Below, piece after piece: positions 1 through 5,365 of a stretch of 11,726 nucleotides of DNA. The position numbers and the translations under genes are program-made. The DNA comes from Bog-473 sp036502025 (lineage in GTDB: Bacteria > Actinomycetota > Acidimicrobiia > Acidimicrobiales > RAAP-2): assembly GCA_036502025.1 (NCBI GenBank), contig DASXZJ010000104.1, positions 1 to 11,726 of the forward strand, written 5' to 3'. Numbering within the stretch: the stretch's first letter is position 1; every line of letters starts with the position of its first letter. The notes beneath the pieces were generated by a model. That model was not told the DNA's origin. It saw only the letters and a list, made by a program, of their open reading frames with translations, and made no database searches.

Positions 1-1612
1 CCTGGATGGGGACGTCGAACATCTGGCGCGGGATGAGCTCGCGCAGCTTGTCGGCCATGCGACGGCCGTAGTTGTCGGCCGACGAGCGGTGCACGATGGT
101 GGAGAAGGCGTCGCAGGGGGCGTGGTTGATCAGGATGTCGACCCGGACCAGGTTGGCCGTGGCGTACGACTGCGGCTCGTAGTCGAGGCTGGCGTAGCCC
201 TTGGTCCGGCTCTTCAGCTGGTCGAAAAAGTCCAGCACCACTTCGGCCAGCGGGATGGTGTAGACGAGCTCCACCCGCTCGGGTGACAGGTACTCCATCC
301 GGGTCATTTCGGCCCGCTTCTGCTGGCACAACTCCATCACCGTGCCCGTGTACTCCGAGGGGGTGAGGATGGTGGCCGTGAGCATCGGCTCGTCAATGTG
401 GTCGATGCGGCTGGCGTCGGGCAGCTCGGTCGGGTTGTCCACGTCGACCTCGGTGCCATCGGTCAGGAAGGCCCGGTAGGCCACGCTCGGCGCGGTGGCG
501 ATGAGCGAGAGGTCGAACTCGCGCTCGAGCCGCTCGCGCACGATCTCCATGTGCAGCAACCCGAGGAAGCCGCAGCGGAACCCGATGCCCAGGGCGTGGG
601 ACGACTCGGGCTCGAAGGTGAAGCTGGCATCATTCAGCTTCAGCTTCTCGAGGGCGTCGCGCAGATCGGGCAGCTCGTCGCCGTCGACCGGGTAGAGGCC
701 GCAGAACACCATGGGCTTGGGATCGAGATACCCCGCCAGCGCCTCGGTCGCCCCGCCCGCCGAGGTGGTCACCGTCTCACCCGAGCGGGCCTCGCCGACA
801 TCCTTGATCCCCGCGATGAGGTAGCCCACCTCGCCCGGGCCGAGCGCATCCACCGGGACCCCCACCGGGGTGCGGACGCCGACCTCCTCGATGTCGTGCA
901 CGGCGTTGGCCTGCATGAAGCGCAGGCGCGCCCCGGCGGGCAGCGTGCCGTCGACGACCCGGATGGAGCTCACGACCCCCCGATACTGGTCGTAGGACGA
1001 GTCGAAGATCAGCGCCCGGAGCGGCGCGGCCGGATCGCCCTCGGGCGCCGGGATGCGGTCGATGATGGCCTGGAGCAGGTCGGTCACGCCCTGGCCGGTC
1101 TTGGCCGAGATGTGCAGGATGTCCTCGGCGGCCAAGCCCAGCACCTGCTCGATCTCGGCGGCGCAGCGCTCGGGATCGGCGGCCGGGAGGTCGATCTTGT
1201 TGAGCACCGGCACGATCTCGAGGTTGTTCTCAAGGGCCTGGTAGCAGTTGGCCAGCGTCTGGGCCTGGATCCCCTGGGAGGCATCGACCAGGAGCACCGC
1301 CCCCTCGCAGGCGGCGAGCGACCGGCTCACCTCGTAGCCGAAGTCCACGTGGCCCGGCGTGTCGATGAGGTGCAGGACGTGGCCGTGGTAGAGCACGCGC
1401 ACGTTCTGGGCCTTGATGGTGATGCCCCGCTCCCGCTCGATGTCCATCGAATCGAGGTACTGCTCACGCATCAGGCGGGGGTCGACCGCCCCGGTGAGCT
1501 CCAGAATCCGGTCCGACAGCGTCGACTTGCCGTGGTCGACGTGACTGATGATGGAGAAATTGCGGATGTTCCCGATGGCGACGGGGCCACTGGCGGTTAC
1601 GGGGGGCGGCAC
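1..1612 (-). CDS. lepA: Elongation factor 4 (LepA), C-terminus cut by window edge
   Basis: Translational GTPase that acts on ribosomes to remodel stalled or mis-translocated complexes and assist late assembly. The reverse strand reads an unbroken LepA: IRNFSIISHVDHGKST P-loop (about residues 16-31), RERGITIKAQNV switch I (60-72), DTPGH (84-88), NKID (138-141) and SAKTG. The later LepA blocks follow, including FGCGFLG-like FRCGFLGLLHMEIVRERLERE, YQ-like TKGYASLDYE and a tail ending FDVPIQ. About 537 residues are present, so roughly 50-60 C-terminal residues lie beyond position 1. The start is uncertain. GTG at 1612 has a TACGAT box 9 nt upstream (1627-1622), fitting the leaderless pattern seen elsewhere here. 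In-frame GTGs at 1636 and 1654 also exist, and the one at 1654 follows an AGGGTGG that could act as a weak ribosome binding site. It is divergent from rpsT, a neighbourhood common in actinobacteria. Identity is essentially certain; only the start is open. Confidence 0.95.
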   Translation of the reverse strand, partial: MPPPVTASGPVAIGNIRNFSIISHVDHGKSTLSDRILELTGAVDPRLMREQYLDSMDIERERGITIKAQNVRVLYHGHVLHLIDTPGHVDFGYEVSRSLAACEGAVLLVDASQGIQAQTLANCYQALENNLEIVPVLNKIDLPAADPERCAAEIEQVLGLAAEDILHISAKTGQGVTDLLQAIIDRIPAPEGDPAAPLRALIFDSSYDQYRGVVSSIRVVDGTLPAGARLRFMQANAVHDIEEVGVRTPVGVPVDALGPGEVGYLIAGIKDVGEARSGETVTTSAGGATEALAGYLDPKPMVFCGLYPVDGDELPDLRDALEKLKLNDASFTFEPESSHALGIGFRCGFLGLLHMEIVRERLEREFDLSLIATAPSVAYRAFLTDGTEVDVDNPTELPDASRIDHIDEPMLTATILTPSEYTGTVMELCQQKRAEMTRMEYLSPERVELVYTIPLAEVVLDFFDQLKSRTKGYASLDYEPQSYATANLVRVDILINHAPCDAFSTIVHRSSADNYGRRMADKLRELIPRQMFDVPIQ

Positions 1613-1661
1613 AGTCTGTCGATCGTACCGGTCCACATCGGAGTTGCCGATCACCGGACCA

Positions 1662-1694
1662 CCCTGAATCGGCCCTGAATCGGGCCTGAATCGG
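1662..1694. repeat. Three-copy 11-bp tandem repeat (CCTGAATCGG core)
   Basis: Three head-to-tail 11-mers lie at 1662-1672, 1673-1683 and 1684-1694. The first two are identical CCCTGAATCGG; the third differs only in its first base. They sit in the 191-bp divergent gap between lepA and rpsT, just upstream of the most distal lepA GTG and about 35 bp upstream of the rpsT -10 box. An 11-bp period is close to one helical turn, so a protein could bind each copy on the same DNA face. Slippage duplication is the simpler alternative. Confidence 0.85.
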
Positions 1695-1726
1695 GCCCGG
1701 TCGGCTGCGGAACTGGCCCTCCGACC

Positions 1727-1735
1727 TGCTAGAGT
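1727..1735 (+). promoter_or_regulatory. Extended -10 promoter for rpsT (TGCTAGAGT)
   Basis: TGC-TAGAGT fits an extended -10 (TGN-TANNNT) on the plus strand. A start site around 1742 would leave a leader of about 60 nt before the rpsT GTG. The surrounding sequence closely resembles that before the tRNA (TGCTAGCGT). I see no good TTGACA-like -35 at 16-18 bp spacing, as expected if the TG extension compensates. Confidence 0.5.
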
Positions 1736-1803
1736 CTTCCTCCGCACTCCTGCGCCCGTCAGACGGCGCCGCCTCCCCCTTCGAAAGCACCGAGGACTCT
1801 CAC

Positions 1804-2079
1804 GTGGCCAACATCCAGAGCCAGATCAAGCGGAACCGGCAGAACGAGAAGCGCCGCCTGCGCAACAAGTCGGTCCGCGCCGAGCTGCGCACCCGTACCA
1901 AGAACGCGGTGGCCGCCGCCGAGAGCGGGGCGGACGACAGCGTCGAGCAGCTGCGCCTGGCCGTGAAGCGGATCGACAAGGCCGCCGCCCGTGGCGTGAT
2001 CCACAAGAACACGGCGGCCAACCACAAGTCCCGCCTGGTCCGTCGCGTCGCCGCCCTCGAGGCCGCCGCTTCCGAGTAG
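1804..2079 (+). CDS. rpsT: 30S ribosomal protein S20
   Basis: S20 binds 16S rRNA in the body of the small subunit early in assembly. The 91-residue product starts MANIQSQIKRNRQNEKRRLRNKSVRAELRT and has the family's alternating basic helical content, with the conserved KRIDKAAARGVIHKNTAANHKSRL block near the C-terminus. Length is normal for the family (about 85-90). The GTG start at 1804 is preceded by GAGGA (1792-1796) with 7 nt spacing. It is transcribed divergently from lepA and convergently with the flavoprotein gene that ends at 2128. Proximity to holA and lepA matches a conserved actinobacterial arrangement. High confidence. Confidence 0.97.
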   Translation: MANIQSQIKRNRQNEKRRLRNKSVRAELRTRTKNAVAAAESGADDSVEQLRLAVKRIDKAAARGVIHKNTAANHKSRLVRRVAALEAAASE

Positions 2080-2102
2080 TCGTTGGCGGGGGCGAACCAT
2101 CG

Positions 2103-2125
2103 CACCCGGCCGACTCGATCGGGTG
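2103..2125. terminator. Candidate hairpin between convergent rpsT and flavoprotein genes
   Basis: CACCCG (2103-2108) and CGGGTG (2120-2125) form a perfect 6-bp stem with an 11-nt loop, 23 bp after the rpsT stop and just past the end of the leftward gene. A hairpin between convergent genes suits a bidirectional terminator. There is no T-tract on either side, so factor-independent function is doubtful. Its right half is also part of a near-direct repeat found upstream of the flavoprotein gene. Confidence 0.3.
2106..2125. repeat. Near-direct 20-bp repeat, copy 1 (downstream of flavoprotein gene)
   Basis: CCGGCCGACTCGATCGGGTG matches the 20 bases at 2654-2673 in 18 of 20 positions and in the same orientation. 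The differences are C/T at the ninth base and G/A at the sixteenth. The two copies closely bracket the flavoprotein gene. Confidence 0.75.
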
Positions 2126-2127
2126 AC

Positions 2128-2637
2128 TCAGCTCGCCGTCGAGAAGGTGAACATCTTCTCCGCCACAATCCGGGCGCCGATGGCGTTCTCCTGGTCCAGC
2201 CACGTCTCGAAGGACGGCCCCTGCTGGGGCAGGTAGTGGTCCAGCATCGCCTGGCGTAGCTCGCCGTGCTCGGGATCGTTCACCTCGAAGAGCTCGGCTC
2301 TTCCGTGCACCGTCACGGCGAACTCCTCGCCCGGGAGGTGGGTGGCGCTGCAGGCCGGGCGCGCCCGCAGGTGGCGCAGCCGGACCGAGTCCCGGCCGGA
2401 GCTGAAGTAGAGCTCCCCGTGCAGCAGGTACCCGTCCACCGGTCCCACCAGCGGACGCCCGTCGGCCGTCACCGTGGCCAGGACCAGGAGGCGCATGCCC
2501 TGGAGCCGCTCGCCCAGGACGGCGGCACCCACCCGTCGGTCTGCGCCGGCGATGCTCGCCAGATGCGGACCGGCTGCGGCCGCGCTGTCGTCGAGCAGCT
2601 GCTGCAGGCGGGTCAGTTCGTCGGGTGTCTCGTGCAC
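2128..2637 (-). CDS. Pyridoxamine 5'-phosphate oxidase-fold flavoprotein
   Basis: A 169-residue protein of the FMN/F420-binding split-barrel (PNPOx-like) superfamily. Members reduce or oxidise small substrates using FMN or F420; the substrate here cannot be read from sequence. Visible features are an N-terminal helix, then a barrel strand RLLVLATVTADGRPLVGPVDGYLLHGELYFSSGRDSVRLRHLRARPACSATHL, which is the typical 'allow only this substrate, look up this residue' pattern of the fold. A following strand reads EEFAVTVHGRAELFEV. The C-terminal helix carries LRQAMLDHYLPQQGPSFETWL. The GTG start at 2637 is supported by GGAGGA at 2647-2642, 4 nt upstream. It lies 46 bp after holA on the same strand, so it may be the last gene of that transcript. 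The annotated family is likely; a specific reaction is not assigned. Confidence 0.85.
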   Translation of the reverse strand: MHETPDELTRLQQLLDDSAAAAGPHLASIAGADRRVGAAVLGERLQGMRLLVLATVTADGRPLVGPVDGYLLHGELYFSSGRDSVRLRHLRARPACSATHLPGEEFAVTVHGRAELFEVNDPEHGELRQAMLDHYLPQQGPSFETWLDQENAIGARIVAEKMFTFSTAS

Positions 2638-2641
2638 GGCG

Positions 2642-2647
2642 TCCTCC
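2642..2647 (-). promoter_or_regulatory. Shine-Dalgarno GGAGGA for flavoprotein gene
   Basis: GGAGGA on the minus strand lies 4 nt before the GTG at 2637. It fixes that start and shows the gene has its own initiation signal rather than relying on coupling to holA. Confidence 0.75.
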
Positions 2648-2653
2648 GATCAA

Positions 2654-2673
2654 CCGGCCGATTCGATCAGGTG
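2654..2673. repeat. Near-direct 20-bp repeat, copy 2 (upstream of flavoprotein gene)
   Basis: CCGGCCGATTCGATCAGGTG, 18/20 identical to 2106-2125 and in the same orientation. It occupies most of the 46-bp gap between holA and the flavoprotein gene, ending 17 bp before that gene's start. It could be an operator or a leftover of gene insertion. Confidence 0.75.
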
Positions 2674-2683
2674 GGTGTGCCGA

Positions 2684-3694
2684 TCACCTTCGACCCGAGC
2701 CGGCGCCGGCCTTCTGCCTGGTCCCGCGGGTCTGGCGGGCCAGCCGGGCCACCAGGATCTCGGTCACCAGCTCGGGGGGCAGACCGCTCTCGCCCTTGAC
2801 GTCGAGGTCGGCTTGGGCCAGCAGCCCGATGGCGGTGGCGATCCGGGCGCTCCCCAGTCGTCGCGACTGCTCCAGCGCTTTCTTGGCCGGGAAGGTCGAG
2901 GTGATCCCCAGCAGCTCGGCCGCCTCGCGTTCACCCGAAATAGGCGCGCCGTCGAGGACCAGCATGTTGGAGAAATGGCGGTGCAGCGTGCCCAGCACCT
3001 GGACCGCCACCAGGCCGCCGGCCTCGAGCATCCGGTGCAGGACCGTCAGCGCGACGGCGGCGTCGCCCCGGTCGATGGCGTCGGTCAACTCGTAGCCCGG
3101 GACGTTGCCCGCCTCTCCGAGGTAGGGCTCCAGCTCGGTGACGGTGATCCGGGACCCCTCCCCGTACGCGCTGGCCAGGGCCGCGAGCAGACCCTCGACC
3201 CGCCCGAGGTCCTCCCCCACGTGCTGTCCCAGCCGCTGGGCTGCGTGGGCGTCCAGCTTCACCGGGGCGCCGCGCAGGCGATCACTCAACCAGCTGCGGC
3301 GCTCCGCCGGGCGGTTGACGGACACGTCGATGACCTGACCCGACGCGGTGACGGCCTTGACCAACGGCGCCGGCACGACGCCCCCGCCACCGGCCAGGAT
3401 GAGCACCGTCGAGGCAAGGGGGTCCTTGACCACCTCGACCAGGCGCGGCACATCCGCCGTCAGCAGCCGGCCCGCCTCGCGCACGACCACCACCCGCCGA
3501 TCGATCAGGAACGGGGGCGTGAGGCAGGCGTCGACCACGGCGCCCACATTGATGTCCTCCCCCGGCCCTCCGCCGACCTCCTCGACGACCAGCGCAGGAT
3601 CGCGATCGCCCACCAACTCGAGCAACAGCGTTCGCACCGCCTGCGCCACCAGCGAGGCGTCGTCGCCCTTGACCAGGTAGGTGGACGCGCTCAC
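2684..3694 (-). CDS. holA: DNA polymerase III, delta subunit
   Basis: The delta subunit of the clamp loader opens the beta sliding clamp and works with delta-prime and tau/gamma at the replication fork. The product is 336 residues from the GTG at 3694, beginning VSASTYLVKGDDASLVAQAVRTLL, the usual HolA N-terminal strand-loop-helix. Next come DACLTPPFLIDRRVVVVREAG, STVLILAGGGGVVPAPL (the strand before the sensor region), the AHAAQRLGQHVGEDLGRVEGLLAAL helical segment and a collar-like C-terminal domain with LHRHFSNMLVLDGAP and FPAKKALEQSRRLG. As in other delta proteins there is no ATP-binding P-loop. The chosen start overlaps the folP stop as GTGA, implying translational coupling. The in-frame ATG at 3736 would bury 14 residues in folP and adds only a basic, non-conserved extension. 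The position near rpsT and lepA is typical. Confidence 0.93.
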   Translation of the reverse strand: MSASTYLVKGDDASLVAQAVRTLLLELVGDRDPALVVEEVGGGPGEDINVGAVVDACLTPPFLIDRRVVVVREAGRLLTADVPRLVEVVKDPLASTVLILAGGGGVVPAPLVKAVTASGQVIDVSVNRPAERRSWLSDRLRGAPVKLDAHAAQRLGQHVGEDLGRVEGLLAALASAYGEGSRITVTELEPYLGEAGNVPGYELTDAIDRGDAAVALTVLHRMLEAGGLVAVQVLGTLHRHFSNMLVLDGAPISGEREAAELLGITSTFPAKKALEQSRRLGSARIATAIGLLAQADLDVKGESGLPPELVTEILVARLARQTRGTRQKAGAGSGRR

Positions 3695-4527
3695 GCGGCC
3701 GCGCTCACCGCGGCCAGCGCGTCGCGCACGCGACACGTGCCCTTGACGTCGTGCACCCGCACGATGCGGCAGCCCCAGGAGATGCCGAGTGCCGCCGCGC
3801 CGATGGAAGCCGGGCCCCGCTCGGTGATATCCAGATCCAAGGTGACCCCGAGAAACGTCTTGTTCGACGCGGAGAGCAGGAGCGGGTAGCCGAGGGAGGC
3901 CAGCGTGGGCGAGGCGCGTAGGAGGGTGAGGGACTGGGCGGCGGTCTTGCCGAGGTCGAGACCGGCATCGAGCACGATCCGGTCGGCCGGGATGCCGGCG
4001 GCCCGGGCCCGCTCGGCCCGGTCGGTCAGGAAGCCGCCCACCTCGGCCACCACGTCGTCGTAGTGCGGCTCGGGGTCGGCCACGCGGGGCGCCAGGCGGA
4101 TGTGGGTCGCCACCACCGCCGCCTCGTGCTCGGCCGCCGCGGCGAGATAGTCGGCGTCGGCGAACCCGCTGATGTCGTTGCCCATCAGCGCGCCCTCCTG
4201 GTACGAGGCCCGGGCGACCGAGGCCCGCCAGGTGTCGACCGAGACCGGCGTCGGGAAGCGGGCCACCAGGCCGGCCACCACCGGGACGACGCGTTCCATC
4301 TCCTCGTCCTCGGTCACCTCGGGCCCGGGACCGGCCTTCACCCCGCCGAGATCGAGGATGTCCGCGCCGTCGGCCACCAGCGATTCGGCCCTGGTGTAGA
4401 GCGCGTCGAGCCCGAAGGTGGCGCCCTTGTCGTAGAAGGAGTCGGGCGTGCGGTTGAGGATCCCCATTACCAGGGCGCGGTGGGTGAGGTCGTGGGAGCG
4501 CCCGCCCAGATTGAGCGTGAGCGTCAC
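3691..4527 (-). CDS. folP2: Dihydropteroate synthase homologue, FolP2-type
   Basis: The family condenses 6-hydroxymethyl-dihydropterin diphosphate with p-aminobenzoate in folate synthesis, in the cytoplasm. The 278-residue TIM-barrel protein shows NRTPDSFYDKG (25-35), DLGGVKAGPG (59-68), SVDTW (96-100), ND (117-118), LDAGLDLGKT (186-195), SNK (221-223) and RVHD (257-260). So the pterin-site Asp, Asn and Lys and the late Arg are kept. The loop that normally reads STRPG after DxGGE is VKAGPG instead. This is the signature I recall from mycobacterial FolP2, a paralogue reported not to provide DHPS activity in M. leprae; that is recalled knowledge. The GTG start at 4527 lies 19 nt after the upstream gene's stop. 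A longer reading to 4677 would overlap that gene and adds low-complexity residues. The stop overlaps the holA start (GTGA). Confidence is high in the family and moderate in the FolP2 label. Confidence 0.88.
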   Translation of the reverse strand: MTLTLNLGGRSHDLTHRALVMGILNRTPDSFYDKGATFGLDALYTRAESLVADGADILDLGGVKAGPGPEVTEDEEMERVVPVVAGLVARFPTPVSVDTWRASVARASYQEGALMGNDISGFADADYLAAAAEHEAAVVATHIRLAPRVADPEPHYDDVVAEVGGFLTDRAERARAAGIPADRIVLDAGLDLGKTAAQSLTLLRASPTLASLGYPLLLSASNKTFLGVTLDLDITERGPASIGAAALGISWGCRIVRVHDVKGTCRVRDALAAVSAAA

Positions 4528-4546
4528 CGGGGCGGGGCTGGGGGCA

Positions 4547-5260
4547 TCAGAAGAGTCGGGCCGCCAGGGCCCGCCGGAACGAACTGGTGCGGGGGTCCTC
4601 GGGGCCGAGGGTCTCGAGCAGGTCGACGAACTCCTGGCGGGCGGCGTCATCGTCACGCACCCGCTCCAGGAGCGCATTCAGGCGGGCGTCGACCTCGGCG
4701 CGGTCGGCGGACGAGACGTTCACCCCGCTCTCGACCAGGCGCGCCTCGGCGGCCAGGGCCCGGGTGGCGGGCGTCTCGGGGACGCGGGCCAGCAAGGCGA
4801 GGGCGTCAGAGGCCTCACCGCGGTCGATCAGCAGTCGGGCCAGGGCTTCGATGGCCCCGGTATGGGCCGGCTCGAGCTCGAGCGCCGCTCGGAGCGACTC
4901 CTCGTCCCCCTTGGTCACCAGGGTGTCGGCTTCGCTCGGCTGCGGGGCCAGCTTGGCCACGAAGGCCTCGACCTGGGCTTCGGGCAACGCCCCGATGAAC
5001 TGGTCGACCACCTTGCCGTCCCGGATGGCGAAGACGGCCGGGATCGACTGGACGCCGAAGGACTGGGCGACGCGCGGGTTCTCGTCGACGTTGACTTTGG
5101 CCAGCTCAACCGTGCCACCGCTGGCGGCCACCGCCCGCTCGATCATGGGGCCGAGCGTCGTGCACGGGCCGCACCAGGGGGCCCAGAGGTCCACCACCAC
5201 GGCGGCCTCGGCGCTGCGGGCCAGGACCTCGGTCTGAAAGGTCTCGTCGGTGACATCCAT
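4547..5260 (-). CDS. Thioredoxin-fold/TPR protein, CnoX (YbbN)-like
   Basis: A 237-residue cytoplasmic protein with an N-terminal thioredoxin domain (about 1-105) containing WAPWCGPC (active-site C30-G-P-C33) and the cis-proline loop SIP (P74). A C-terminal helical region (about 110-237) looks like tetratricopeptide repeats, for example ESLRAALELEPAHTGAIEALARLLIDRGEASDALALLARVPE. This architecture is that of CnoX/YbbN, a holdase and redox partner that protects proteins from oxidation and can hand clients to GroEL. E. coli CnoX lacks a functional CxxC, whereas this one keeps it, so it may also reduce disulfides; that is inference. The ATG at 5260 lies 8 nt after a TAGCGT box, so the mRNA is probably leaderless. 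It heads the leftward unit with folP2 and holA. The family is secure; the chaperone role is inferred from architecture. Confidence 0.88.
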   Translation of the reverse strand: MDVTDETFQTEVLARSAEAAVVVDLWAPWCGPCTTLGPMIERAVAASGGTVELAKVNVDENPRVAQSFGVQSIPAVFAIRDGKVVDQFIGALPEAQVEAFVAKLAPQPSEADTLVTKGDEESLRAALELEPAHTGAIEALARLLIDRGEASDALALLARVPETPATRALAAEARLVESGVNVSSADRAEVDARLNALLERVRDDDAARQEFVDLLETLGPEDPRTSSFRRALAARLF

Positions 5261-5268
5261 GGCCCTTG

Positions 5269-5274
5269 ACGCTA
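5269..5274 (-). promoter_or_regulatory. Leaderless -10 box (TAGCGT) for CnoX-like gene
   Basis: On the minus strand TAGCGT is followed by 8 nt and then the ATG at 5260 (TAGCGTCAAGGGCCATG). The distance places the predicted transcription start at or next to the A of the ATG. The only purine-rich sequence before the start is the short AAGGG inside this spacer. The box is the mirror partner of the one at 5352-5357. Confidence 0.6.
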
Positions 5275-5324
5275 GTGGGGGGCGGGTCGGGGATGGGCCG
5301 TGGCAGCCCAGGTGGCGGCGCCGG

Positions 5325-5340
5325 GGCGGGTACCCCCGCC
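5325..5340. repeat. GC-rich dyad in the divergent promoter region
   Basis: GGCGGG (5325-5330) and CCCGCC (5335-5340) flank a 4-nt TACC. The dyad overlaps where a -35 element for the rightward kinase promoter would fall (about 5329-5334). It could be an operator, or simply structure in GC-rich DNA. Confidence 0.4.
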
Positions 5341-5351
5341 GCGCCCTCGAT

Positions 5352-5357
5352 TAGCGT
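5352..5357 (+). promoter_or_regulatory. Leaderless -10 box (TAGCGT) for kinase gene
   Basis: TAGCGT is followed by 8 nt and the GTG at 5366 (TAGCGTCAAGAGCCGTG). The spacing equals that of the divergent partner at 5274-5269 on the other strand, and 15 of 17 bases match between the two boxes including the start codon. There is no clear Shine-Dalgarno. Confidence 0.6.
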
Positions 5358-5365
5358 CAAGAGCC

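Noticed and set aside
398..1678. Long plus-strand ORF of 426 codons opposite lepA
   Set aside because: It is the antisense shadow of a clearly conserved lepA. The product is His/Asp/Gly/Val-rich without recognisable domains, as expected for the reverse of GC-rich coding DNA.
2474..3889. Plus-strand ORF of 471 codons
   Set aside because: It runs antisense through the flavoprotein gene, holA and part of folP. Composition is Arg/Gln/Pro-rich with no motif; the minus-strand genes are certain.
4528..4677. N-terminal extension of folP to 4677
   Set aside because: It overlaps the 3' end of the thioredoxin-fold gene and encodes Ser/Pro/Arg-rich filler; conserved DHPS sequence starts after GTG 4527.
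4063..4998. Plus-strand ORF of 311 codons
   Set aside because: It lies antisense across folP and the thioredoxin-fold gene, ending in a long Arg/Gly/Pro run typical of frame shadows.
5300..5365. N-terminal extension of the kinase to an ATG at 5300
   Set aside because: The extension is Pro/Arg/Ala-rich, non-conserved, and would span the dyad and the TAGCGT promoter. GTG at 5366 fits the promoter spacing.
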